Source of the DNA: Zychaea mexicana
Taxonomy: Eukaryota > Mucoromycota > Mucoromycetes > Mucorales > Lichtheimiaceae
Assembly: GCF_025766255.1 (NCBI RefSeq)
Contig: NW_026516799.1
Location: 42,390 to 106,389 of the forward strand
Direction: 5' to 3'
DNA length: 64,000 nt
The notes below the pieces were generated by a model. It worked only from the letters and a program-made list of their open reading frames with translations, ran no database searches and was not told the origin of the DNA. This document shows, piece after piece, positions 33,382 through 44,431 of the stretch (its first letter is position 1; each line of letters begins with the position of its first letter). Position numbers and translations under genes: made by a program.

Positions 33382-33720
33382 AGAAATATGTATGGTTGGT
33401 TTCAAGTACATTGATAATACGTAAAAATAGCTCGCGTTGCATGCATACAAAACCGATGTCGAAAAATATTTGTATCATGCATGCAGTTTTCATCAAAGTA
33501 GCCCTCCATAAGCAGCTTCTGAAAAAAGCCCCTGCATCGATCCTTGACACGCCGTCTAGGCATAGAACCACTACTGCCTTTGCATTCAGCGACAGTGCAA
33601 GAACACTGTTTATGTTTGTTCGCCAAACTCAAAGAGATCCATACTATTTACTCGAGATCTTGCTCTATTTCCTCATCGAGAACAATTGCTTGTTGAATGA
33701 CTTCGTTGAATTTGAATAAG
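33382..33720 (-). pseudogene. N-terminal fragment of a PIF/Harbinger-type transposase
   Basis: The minus strand encodes SGSMPRRRVKDRCRG, then LLMEGYFDENCMHDTNIFRH, RFCMHATRAIF and, after a frameshift, RELFLRIINVLETNHTYF. This resembles the R-rich, DYF...FRRRFRM...LFLRI N-terminal block of a HARBI1/ALP1-like family. Coding similarity ends exactly at element C. The catalytic domain is absent. The family call rests on pattern recollection. Confidence 0.5.
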
Positions 33721-34065
33721 TAGTTTATGTCCATTTTTGAGATCAAGGAAAAGGAAATAATTCTGTCCTACACAGCTTGTGCCTTCTTTATTATAGTATG
33801 GCGTGAACTTTCAAGTTAACAGTTCTAAGTTACAATAGCCGCTGAAAATGTCCGGTATTGTAGCACTATAAGGAGTTTACAAGTCCTTAAATTTACAAGT
33901 TTTGTTACAGGCACTGCTGCGAGTACTCTCATAGTAGCATAGTGTTACACAAAATACTTAAAAAGGAAATTTCTCTTGATACTAATAATATTTATAAAGA
34001 ATGATTTTTTATTTAAATTTATAAAGTTAAATATATTACATTTTATTATCCCGAATTAAATCCTA

Positions 34066-34870
34066 TTACTAAAGTATAAATTGATGAACGCAAGTTTGGT
34101 AGATAAAAATATAATTAAGGTAGTCGTGTTGAAGGTATTTGGGTTTTTGGTATGATCAAAAACTGTAATAGCTGAGCTGGGAAGGTATTCTTAATAATCA
34201 TGCCGGATCATACGGGTGATAGCCTATTGCCGCTTATCAAGCAGTATATGTGTCCTGGTACCACCATCATCTCAGATTGCCATGCACCATATATGTGCAT
34301 AGGTGATATAGAGGACAGGCATTATGTACATCATGCTAGCAATCATAGTATAGGCTATGCCACCACTATTCATGCTCCTGGTATTTCTGGTAATGATGCT
34401 GCATTGTACAATATGAATATGATTGAAGGTAATAGTCAAATGTATTTATACTTCTTTCCTTTAATATATAATGTACTCTCTACTAACTGTAGTTAATATT
34501 AGGGTTTTGGGCAGTTGTTAAGTAACAAAACAGCTACCGCCACTACATAGTTTCTACTTGCCCATAGAGACTATTAGAATTTCTATGGCGTAGAAAGCAT
34601 CGAGATGAGCTGTGGGGTGCCCTTTTATAAGGCCTTTCAGCAACTGAGTTCTCTTCTGAGAGACTTAGTGATGAGTATAGTGAATTTGTTTTAGACTCTC
34701 TCCCTACTAGGGTTCCAGGGGACTATACTTAGTATGAGCATCCAGCTCATAATGGCCCTTTTAATATAATGGAACTAGTCCCTAGCAGTAGAGAAGAAGA
34801 AGAGGAGAGCAATGATACTAGCACTGAATCAGATAATCTAGCAGGAGATTCTGATGATAGGTAATTATCT
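34066..34870 (+). pseudogene. Merlin (ISXO2/IS1595-like) transposase relic
   Basis: An in-frame reading from 34066 gives IDERKFGR and VEGIWVFGMIKN. Then come IIMPDHTGDSLLPLIKQYM, CPGTTIISDCHAPY (second D) and HHASNHSIGY, and, past a possible short intron or shift, blocks matching EG-W-VVK, LLEFLWRRKH and LWGALL. This is the DDE_Tnp_IS1595 order. There are four stops in the first 50 codons (TAA, TAA, TAA, TGA). The tail (34740-34870) is Ser/Glu/Asp-rich. Neighbouring DNA on both sides is AT-rich. Confidence 0.75.
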
Positions 34871-35469
34871 CTATTTATTTTCTATAACAATTCATACTCT
34901 TTTACTAATAAATAAAATCTACTTTAAAGTGAGTGGCTACCTCTGCTATCCAACAGGGAATAAGATCCAAGTGTGGTTACTGCTCAATAGGAGGAGCCAC
35001 GATATAGGGTGATCCAATTGTCTCTCCTCAGAATGTTTCCTTCTTTCCCTAGTGATAATGACCTTGGTCTTTAGTTATACTGGATGCTTTTATATCGTGG
35101 ACTAGATCACATCTAATTAATTTTCTGCAAATCCATAGGTTTTAATAGTTTTCAATTCTTCACATTTTTATAATCTTGCCTTAGTCCATATATTAATTAC
35201 ATAATTAAAGTTTTTTTTCCTTTAAATAATAAATATATGAAATTTTTGATTTTATCTAGTTAAACATAAATATAAATTAAAAATTGAAAAATAGAATTTA
35301 AAAAAAATAATTGTCATTCAAGTTTTAATAGAAATTATTTACTGTTTTAGATCTAAAAATAAAAAAAAAACAAAAACATTATATAAAACAATGGTATGCT
35401 TAAACAAATTTATTACATTTAACAAATTATTTTTAAAATATAGTCTAACAAATTAAATTACAAATATAA
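34871..35469. other. AT-rich spacer without gene
   Basis: Very AT-rich from about 35110; probably the non-coding part of the AT-rich element whose coding relic follows. No termini recognised. Confidence 0.4.
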
Positions 35470-35950
35470 TTGTTTTAGAATTTGATTCTTACCTTGATAA
35501 AAAAATTATTGAAAAATTTTATAATAAAATTAGTAGAAAGATTAATAATATATTTTATAATGATTTTTTTATAATGAAAACATAGCAAAGGATTATTGTA
35601 CATATAAGCATAAAAATAGAAAAAATGAAGGCTATCTTTGTTACTAGAAAATAAATACTAATCTTCCTGATATCAAAAAAGTTTCTTATGTATTAGACAT
35701 TCTATAAAGCATATACCTAAAAAAAGAAGAAAAATATATTAAAGGTTCACTTGAACATAATGTTCAACAAAATATTAATATTTTGCTAGATGAACCTAAT
35801 ATACAGAAAAATAATATAGAAATAAAACTTTTTAGAAAATCTAAAGAAATTAGAAAAATAAAGAAAAATAAAAAGTAAAAAGCTATTTATATTAGAAATG
35901 TTAGGCAATTAGATCTAAAGAGAATCATCAATAAATTATTAATAAAATAA
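35470..35950 (+). pseudogene. AT-rich-element zinc-module protein, copy 2
   Basis: The frame through 35605-35720 reads DYCTYKHKNRKNEGYLCY, then TAG, KINTNLPDIKK, and later KKEEKY with a Lys-rich tail. It aligns with the 19.4-kb copy over the block containing EGY-x2-Y-KI-TN. Here both early Cys are kept but the later CxxH is lost, and three stops are present. It shows that the small protein belongs to a dispersed AT-rich family. Confidence 0.5.
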
Positions 35951-36405
35951 ATCTATTTTTAATATTATTATTTGAAAATATAAGATAGAGACTATATGAT
36001 TTTCTTATTGAGAAACATTTTATATCATGATAAATAAATAGAGCTGCTTAAGCGACCAAATTTTTCCTTGCATAGACCAAATTTTTACATATAGGAGTTT
36101 AAACATCTGTTATACAGGTCCCCTCTACTATCTTCACTCCTTTAGTAGACCAAACTTCTCCCCACACCAATTTCAAATTTTCCTTACAATCTGTAATTCC
36201 TTATGTAGACCAAAAAAGGTAGAAGTATAATTCTTTGTGTAGACCAAAAAAAAATAATAGTGATAGCAAACACTCCATTACGACTTGTCAGCTGCAAATA
36301 CAAACACTCGAGAATTTACTTGAAACATTACTACGCTAGCTACTTCTTTACAAGAGCTGTCTGAAATTTTACAGCAACATTGAAATGTATACATAGTAGA
36401 ACCTA

Positions 36406-37429
36406 AGGATCTGTATCAGAACCGTAGAACCGGAACCGAACCGAACCAAAACCAAGAAAATACAGTTCGGTTCCTGTCAAGAACCGAACTGGAACCGAAC
36501 CAGTTCTGTATAAGTAGAACCGAAGAACCGAGAGGCAGAAGATTGCAATAAGCGATTCTGGTAATTAGTATAAAGTAGGCTATAATGGAAGTTACGAACA
36601 ATATTATTCTGAAAAGACCACGAAGTAGTGTATTTGCAAGCCATACTTTATTGAAAAACTTAACAAAACCTGCAAAAGCAGAAGGGAGGGAAAAATAGTA
36701 AAGAAGAGAAGAGAAAAAACACTTCTTCTGATGGCAGCTTGCTTTCTCTGCCCATGACGCACATTATTACTTGCTCCTCTACTTTGCTACCTACAATGCC
36801 TTTTTCTCTATGACGTACTACTTTACTAGATTTATTATGGCTTCTCGATCAGTTTTATCAAGTTTGTGCATTCCGTTTGAGATTGCGCATTCTGGGGCTC
36901 ATAACAGAATTATCTTACCCATTCACCCTTTGCCTTTTATGAGACAGTATACACTATACACACGTAGAGACACAGCAGCTGTATGTACTGCCAGTTGTGG
37001 TTCAATTCCTCCAATGTTACGATAACATATTGTACTAGTAATACTAAGTCGCTCTAAGTGAGTACTATAAGCTCCACTTTTTTTTGTAAAAACTGTGCTT
37101 CAATCTTTTAACCATGCAATGACCCACATCGTATAAGAATGTTTACATTCTGTTTCTCTTATTTATTTTGAGATCGCTGTTCAATGTACAATAATAAACT
37201 ATTCTTTTTTACTGCAGTATTCAAGTATACCGCGACATTTGAACACACACATCAGCTTTCATTTAAAAATACCGAATCTTGCCTTTTTTATATACATGAT
37301 GGGTTCGGTTCTTCGGTTCGATTCTTCGGTTCTACGGTTCTCGTTGGTTCTAGTCAGTTCGGTTCTTGCTTTAGATGGTTCAGTTTGGTTCCCTTCAAGA
37401 ACCGAACCAAACCGAACTGTACAGATCCT
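36406..37429. mobile_element. Non-autonomous element A, GAACCG-rich ends
   Basis: 1,024 bp bounded by AGGATCTGTATCAGAACCG and, from the other side, AGGATCTGTACAGTTCGG, with multiple GAACCG units at both ends that can pair. Flanked by an exact 12-bp direct repeat TAGTAGAACCTA (36394-36405 and 37430-37441). Internal sequence matches element B in reverse orientation. Non-coding. Confidence 0.85.
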
Positions 37430-37502
37430 TAGTAGAACCTATGATATAATAACAATTATCTTTATATTTTATACCCTGGATACTATGGGTTTAAAGGCAA
37501 AA

Positions 37503-37801
37503 AAATAATCGCAAAAACACTCCAAGACATGCTGGTACACGAGATCGATGCTGCAAATGAGCACATCAAACCGATGGATACCCCGGAATATATAGACTCT
37601 GTTTTTGTTCCAGAGGTTGGTATGCGCCTAGTTAGGGAAGATCTTGAGCCGGCCGGTGAGACAGAAGATTGTGATTGTACCATTAGCCTAACAGAAGAAC
37701 ACAGTTTCCTTAGCAATATGGTGCCTTTTCACATGGAGCGTAGCGTTGACTACGGCTGTTTTAAATATCTAGATGACAATGACTCAGACAGTGAAGATTA
37801 G
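37503..37801 (+). pseudogene. Gene 3' fragment carried inside element D
   Basis: The frame IAKTLQDMLVHEIDAANEH ... EYIDSVFVPEVGMRLVREDL ... acidic end NDSDSED, stop at 37799. The VFVPEVGMRLVREDL block recalls the C-terminal domain of fungal Rtc4-like proteins, but this is a weak visual match. No 5' exons are found. Possibly a captured host gene fragment, since it lies between terminal repeats. Confidence 0.35.
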
Positions 37802-38574
37802 GGCAACTAATAGCATCATATACTTTGATGAATAAGCAGCAGAACCATACCTTATCTTCTCCAACATATCCCTATACACTTTCTCTTTTTTTCTCTTTCT
37901 TTATATTCTTCTAATAAAAAAAAGAAAAAGAAAAATGTTTAGAATAGAATGTCAAACCTGTGTAGTAAATGGCTACTACAAGGATATTATATCTCACGTA
38001 TTAAACGTCACTACAAGGCAACTTAATAAAAGCTGGTCTACACAAAGAAGTATACTTTCACTTTTTTTTTAGTCTATGCAAAGAATTATAGATTGTAAGG
38101 AAAATCTAAAATTGGTGTAGGGAGAAGTTTGGTCTACCAAAGGAGTAAAGATAATAGAGGGGACCTGTGTAACGGATGTTTAAACTCCTATATGTAAAAA
38201 ATTTGGTTGCTCGAGCAGCTCTGTTAATAAATAATGTCAAAAACTTTTGATAATTTATAGTTTTCCTTCAAGATTATAATATCAATTGAGATAATGATAT
38301 GTAGCCTAGTGTCTATCCCTATATTATTATTTCATTATATTTCAATCTATTGTAGCTTTTTCTTTAATAATTCAGTCTTGTATATCATCTATGAATAAAA
38401 TAGCTTAGTCTAGATATTTCTCTGTATTAGCTAGTGACATATAAGCAGTAAAAAGTGTAGAAAATTATTTACCCTACTTCAAGATTCAATTACTCCACGA
38501 ACAATTACCGCTAAGCCACAAACATTCTACCGCTAAATAGCCTAACAACTTGGCTACTATGGTGCCAAATTTCA

Positions 38575-39221
38575 TTTGTATAACGTCACGTGAATGCTAG
38601 GGAACCCCTATGTTCGTATATTAGGTAGTAACCCTCAGTACTTACTATATGTTACAACAATACAGTGAACCCCCGCTTTTTGCACCCCCGTTTATTGCAG
38701 ATCCCCACTTATTGCAACTTTTTTGAGCAGATTCCCACTCAACACTTAGTAAAATTGCAGATTCCTCGGTTTTTGCAGATTGCAACTTGGAAATCGGGAC
38801 CTGCAATTTCCCGCTTCAGCCTTATATATTGTATATTAATCTCAAGCTTCAGAGACAGTGAGACTCGAACCAGTGACAAAAGAGATACACTATTGTATTC
38901 TATTATTTAAGAGCTTTTAAACTAAATAAGGAAAGATGTGATTGCCAGCTTATCGATCCCACTTATGTAACATATTCACATTTTGCAGTTCCTCAGATTT
39001 TGCAACTTTTTTGACTGTATTCCCGCTGTTGCAAAAAGCGGGGGTTCACTGTATAATATAATACAATTATGCTGCTGTCAAATCTTACCTTCTACTTATT
39101 GCTTATGTGCTTGTTTATATATAGTCAACATATTCTAGTGCAGCAGAATTCTGTCGTAATTGTTTGTTGTCTGGCAAAAGTGTTGTGCCGCCAAAACAGA
39201 ATAATTGAAGGCTAGTTAATT
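38575..39221 (-). repeat. tRNA-adjacent repeat, copy 2 (split by the MITE)
   Basis: The reverse complement of 39221-39054 matches 14429-14477 plus 24243-24340, and 38660-38575 continues the match (GTAAGTACTGAGG against GCAAGTGCTGAGG). It begins 52 bp beyond the 3' end of tRNA-Lys, in the same relative orientation as copy 1 to tRNA-Ala. Confidence 0.65.
38663..39051. mobile_element. Tigger/pogo-like MITE
   Basis: 389 bp with near-perfect termini CAGTGAACCCCCGCTTTTTG at both ends (inverted) and TA duplications (38661-38662 and 39052-39053). Inside, TTGCAGATTCC/TTGCAACTT motifs recur. Non-coding. Inserted into the tRNA-adjacent repeat. Confidence 0.85.
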
Positions 39222-39272
39222 TTACTATGACATCCCTAATTAAAAAAAATATCTCATTTGATGCTACAATAA

Positions 39273-39344
39273 GCCCAACGGGGGGATCGAACCCCCAACC
39301 TTGAGATTAAGAGTCTCACGCTCTGCCAATTGAGCTAGCCGGGC
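39273..39344 (-). tRNA. tRNA-Lys (anticodon CTT)
   Basis: The minus strand begins GCCCGGCTAGCTCAATTGGC. The anticodon arm GTGAG-ACTCTTAATCTC-A places CTT in the loop. The T-arm is GGGGG-TTCGATC-CCCCC and the acceptor pairs with GTTGGGC. Canonical and intronless. Confidence 0.94.
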
Positions 39345-39914
39345 TTTTGTTGTTTTGGCACGTTGTGTGTGCAATTTTGTGGCCTTATCCTTTTGGCAGA
39401 CACTGGAGTTAAAACCCGATTTCAGAGTGCTTTTAGTGTACTCTGAAATTTTTCTTTCAATGTGCTTTCAGTGTGCTTTCAGTGAGAATTTACTTTCAGT
39501 GCGCTTTCAGAGCCGTAATACAGCAAATAAATTAAAAATTGGCTCCCCCACTAAAATCCTTCTCCCCCAAAACCATCTAGGATGACCCCTTTTTTACACC
39601 ACCTGGACTGCTGTGCTTCTTCCCACTCTGAGACTTTTACTGCCACTATGCTTGTCTCCACCACTTTGCTTTCTTCTCCTTTTTTTTTATTTTTTTTGCC
39701 AATTACTAAATCAAAATTCTTCAACATTTTTATTTATTTGACCATCTATAAGTTGCTTGATTCGCCATTGCATTAGATTCCTTCAAAATGCTTTTCAAAT
39801 CTGAAGCGATTTCTATAATTCAAAACTTGTTCTTTATTTTATTCTCTACTACAACTAAAGCAGCATGAAGCCAAAAAAGAAAAAGACCAAGACCTGACTT
39901 AGGGTATTATGCTT

Positions 39915-42900
39915 TTAAGAGTAGATTACTTTTATTTTTCGTGGTAAATATGTAAGAGCACAGCTATTGTCTATTTGAATAGGGGTAACAACAACACCGG
40001 AATGGAGCCTCCCCAAAGGAACGACACACTGCCACATATACAGTTCGATTTCTAAATGGTAGACGTCCATGCCTAGCATCTTAAACGACTCAAAGACTTG
40101 CGTATTTGGTCGTAGGTACTCAACAAAAGCAAAAACGAACTGGCAGAAATTACCATCGGTGGGACTGCGTAGGTTGTGGACAAAGAAATATAAAATGCGC
40201 CCAGGACGAACGATCGCTTCAGTATGAAACTGAGTACTTGGGCAAACGACTCGGACATAGGTGCTAGTATTGATGTGGCGAGACATTGCAGAAATGAATG
40301 TTTGGCCCAGGAGATTGACTTTGCAAATTTGTACAGGTGATCGCTGACCTGATTACCACTAGTGCTAGCAAGTGACACAAAATTCATATCTGGGAACATC
40401 GATTGGTAATACTCGACAAGACAGTGGTAGTGGCGCGTATCTATGTACACCTTTTTACCCATCTTGAGGGGAAGACATGATGGTGGCAGCGGCTCCCAAC
40501 CAACTACACTTACTCCTGCGGCATAGTCGAAATCTGATTGATCCAAGAACGGCTGACAATTGTAATGCTCTTGCATGGCTTCTGATTGTGGCAGCAACAG
40601 CTCAGCAATCTGTCTGGCAATCGTGCTGTTGCCGCACCGCTCGACCACGACTCGTCGGACCATATCATCAGCGAACACGACACTCAAGAACTTCTTCATG
40701 TACGTAAGCTCGAAACAGTCTTTTTGGTTGGTGTACTGGTTCTTGATGATCTTGTTGAACCGCTCAAAGCTGAATACCTACATGTTATAGCAGCTGCCAA
40801 AATTGAGTACCATGTCACGAAGGTGAATATGCAAATGCATATTTGGCATGACTTGATCTCTAGAGTACAATCTTGAAAAGTCGTGGCCAAATTTGAGCAG
40901 TAGTTGGTAGGCTTCCTCGTTTTCGGCAATGGTGATGGATGGCTTACAGAGGAGACGTGCTGCTGTGACAAAGAGCAACCAGTGTGTCATCTTTTCTTCA
41001 AGCAATCTTCCCTTCAACAACGATGGCGAGAGTGCAATAGTCCACGACTTCCATTCATCCGACGTCATTCCAGTAAATCCAGTCGCAATACAGCTGCGAG
41101 CGATGCTGTATGATAGGGGCACCACCATCTTTTCGAGGCAACTCTCCATATCGGTCAAATGCTCCTTGGTCAAGGTTCCGTCATCTTTCCATATGGTGGC
41201 CATGCGCTTGGCTGTCCCACAGAACATGTTGTGCATACAGTCGACTATTGTCTGTGAAACGGGATCAAAGTATGGAAGACGATGCAACTCAGACCAGCGT
41301 GTTCTATTTGACTTCTCCAACTGTGTCCTTTCGGTAGCCGTTTTTGCTGCCTTCCAAGCTTTTGCGTCTGCCAAGTTCTTTTCCTTTGTCTGCAATCTCC
41401 AAGGAAAGTAAAAGTTGGAGTAATCGCACAGCTTTGGATTCTCTGATTGTGATAGCTAGGAAATGTCGCAATGGCTACATCTGTAGAATGAGTGTGGACC
41501 TGTAAACCTAGAAACCTTTCTTGAAGCTTGTATGTTGAATGAAACGAGCAATAGAGCTGCTCGCACTTTGACCAAGGAGCTGTCATCAATAACTATATCC
41601 TTGCCATGATATAAATGTAACAGATCGTCGACCATTGGACGCAAGAAATTATTGATTTGCTCTATCAATACAAAAAAAAAGAAAGGAAATCAGAACCACA
41701 CATGCGAGACTCCAGAATCAACGAGCAAAAAGATAAGTAACAGTGTAATCAAATTGGTACCTTTAGAACTTTCATGGGGTCCCGGTGCTATACCGACTAA
41801 TATGACATTTGATGACTTGAATCGTTCAGACCTTGGCAGGTTATTGATTGTCATATACAGTGCACCGACAGAATACGAAGTCTGCTTATCGAATGACTGG
41901 AACCAATCGACATTGAGCGTCAACATAAGTGAGTGCTGATTTCCGACACGTGCAACGAATGATACAGGATTTTCTGCCGTGGATTCTGGCGCCATTATCG
42001 ACCACCATTTGCGACCATCGTATACATCATCCAAAGAATTTGGTCGTGGGGTTCGCTTCCTCCAGTGCTCGAGTTTTTCGCCGAATCCTGGTCTATGCAT
42101 CATAATTGCAAGGCTTGCTGACACAGGATGATACGCATACACTTTGGGAGGTACAAGGTTTCTGTTTCTCAAATGAAACAAGTTCATGCCGCATGAGGCT
42201 CGGTGTGCTGTCATTGGATGGTGTGGAAACTTCTGGAACGAGCATTTCAAGTCGGTAGGTATATGTTCATTGGGATAGAGGCAGTGGCAGCTGGGACATA
42301 CAACGATTGCTTGACCGCAATCCAAGAGCTCGTTAAGACCGGATAAGCGGCGTACAGTAGCCATTGACCGTGGGATACTGATTGGAATGTAGAGACCCGC
42401 AAAAACGACAGATAGAAAATGGAGGAGCAGCTCACCACCAGCCCTGCTCAAATAGCGATCTTGGAACAAGGCCAGGAAAAGGTAAAACATGATAATGAAG
42501 TCGGATGGTCGTGTAATATCTGTGTAGAACATAGTGTATGAGATACTAATAATTTGAATTTCGTCCTACTATCTTTAGTTTATACGAGAACATAAATTTA
42601 CCATCGGTGTTTTCGTCCTCTTCTCCCTCAACAGTAATGTCGAATGTCGAAACTGATGGTGGCGGTTGCAGCAAGTCAATCGTGCTTGTAGCTTGGCCGC
42701 TGGTCTCACTCAAGCTTGAATCGAGCTCCATTGGTGTGGCTAATGGGTCAAATGGCAATAACGTTAATGGTCTGATCGTCGATACTAGCACCGAACAACC
42801 GAAGACGTTCCCACTCTGAAGACAAATGGCAACTTACAACTTTCGCCGGTGCTTGGCTGATCCGAATAGAGTAGCTGGAGGTTTGAACGACCTTCGCGCC

Positions 42901-43152
42901 ATGCAGAAACTAGAAGGATGGCCATTTATGTATTAGGAACCATACAACAATATATACACAACAACATATACAGCAATATATATACGACAACATACACTTG
43001 GCTATTCCATGGTCGTGACGATGGCGACGTTCTGTTCGTGCTGACACAAGCTTACAGTGCGAGTCGTTTGAAACGAAACAACTGTCGCAATGACACAGTA
43101 CGGCTCTGTTTGGATCCAGTGTAAGTGATGGAAGCGTGGGGGGAGTTGACAT
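39915..43152 (-). pseudogene. CACTA/Plavaka-like transposase, multi-exon, lightly damaged
   Basis: Exon 1 (43152-42996) has a Cys/His block (LCHCDSCFVSNDSHCK...RRHRHDHG). Later exons contain DDVYDGRKWWSIM, LTLNVDWFQSFDKQTSYSVG, LYMTINNLPRSERFKSSNVI, LVGIAPGPHES, SELHRLPYFDPVSQTIVDCM and MHNMFCGTAKRM, the order of the tnp2 family used by CACTA and fungal Plavaka elements. C-terminal blocks are NMHLHIHLRDMVLNFGSCYN, FSFERFNKIIKN and RPGRILYFFVHNL. Lesions: TAG near 41456, TAG for Trp near 40778, and a frameshift near 40310. Confidence 0.85.
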
Positions 43153-43705
43153 AATGAAGGTACTTGAAAAAAAATGGTTATATGATCCAAAGACTTATTT
43201 TATCCAGCTTATATATAGTCGAAGCAGAAAACTTATGCAGAAAGTACTTGGAAGCTATTATTGCTTTGGACTTTGGACGGATGAGGATGTTATATTTATT
43301 GTTGGAAATGCACAGCAATGCCGGTGTGGATGTGTAGTCGTTGTTGGTAAATGCTACTATGCAGGTAGAGTAAACACCGCTGTTTCTGAAGTGCGTTTAA
43401 TTTTTCACGCCCATCTTCATGTAGAACAGTAAGTTACAGATGAATTTTTTGCAGGTACAATTATCTTACACAGCAACTAGAGGGTAACAACATTTTTTTC
43501 ATGAAAGAATGAAATAAAAAACAGCTGCTCACAGCTGGATTGATAGTGTTTTTTCTATTATAATGTGATGGCGCGAACTGATGGAAAAACCAGGATGTGC
43601 ATATTCCACGTCCCATTGTGTAATGGTAGCTGCATGACGCTTACAGCAGCGAACGAAAAGAATAGGAAATGCACATGCACGAACAAGGCTTTGACCTAGT
43701 TGATA

Positions 43706-43965
43706 TATATTACAGCGGGCAGCATCTGGATTTGGTAACTTTGTCTATGCATGTTTTTTTTCTCCCGCACAATAAGATATGTATACTTTTGCCTTCAATA
43801 CGACGGATGATAAATGATGGGTAATATACAGCGGACAGCATCTCGATTTGGTATTGTTTCTTTGCTTGTTTTATCGTTGTCCCTACACTAACATATCCTA
43901 TCTTTCTTATGCATGACTTTGGCTTTAGTAATAGATAGCGTACAGCAGGCAGCATCTCTTTTTGG
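43706..43965. repeat. Degenerate tandem repeat, about 110-bp unit
   Basis: ACAGCGGGCAGCATCTGGAT..., ACAGCGGACAGCATCTCGAT... and ACAGCAGGCAGCATCTCTTT... start at about 43711, 43829 and 43937. Lies between the two genes of the CACTA element. Confidence 0.7.
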
Positions 43966-44431
43966 TATATATAATTTTCTCTCTTTCCTCCAAGCATCTA
44001 TGTATTCTGTCATGTACTACGCACTCATGGATGTTATACAACAGACATGCCCCGAATCTGACAATGCTGTCTCACTTACTTCAAAGCAAAACTATATCTG
44101 CATCATATAGCTAAGAAAGAGAAACAACAAATACCATCCTCGCGCGATTAGGTGCATCCCTGTCTATGATATATGTCTACTTTTCCTGAGACTTGTTTAC
44201 AGATTTTACACATCAAGGCATATCATGCAAAAGTGTTCCGGATGGCCTGTACCGAATAGCTCATTCAGAGAACGGACATCTAACTTATTTGGCCAAGACT
44301 TCTATCTAGTAGAGAGCTTGGTAACTTGGTGTCTGAATCATCCATTTCAACTAAAGTATAAATAGATAGGCCATTCTCTAGCATTGATAGGCATCATAGC
44401 AATCTATATCGTCACTACTTTCTCTACTACC

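Larger units (their letters stand above)
36040..38223. mobile_element. Element D with about 200-bp terminal inverted repeats
   Basis: 36041-36250 and 38025-38223 are inverted copies. Shared blocks include ACATATAGGAGTTTAAACAT, ACAGGTCCCCTCTA, CTCCTTTAGTAGACCAAACT and TTGTGTAGACCA. ATAAATA flanks both ends (offset at the right). Inside are element A and a gene fragment. No transposase remains, so the class is undetermined (Mutator-like is possible because of the long TIRs). Confidence 0.65.

Noticed and set aside
34066..34250. Alternative genetic code in which TAA/TAG encode Gln
   Set aside because: Many internal stops do fall at Gln positions, but others replace Arg (TGA for CGA) and Trp (TAG for TGG), frameshifts accompany them, and the intact CACTA second gene and RT frame end at ordinary stops. 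C-to-T decay explains all of these.
43706..43965. CRISPR-like array
   Set aside because: Only three degenerate repeats, unequal spacers, eukaryotic transposon context, no cas-like gene.
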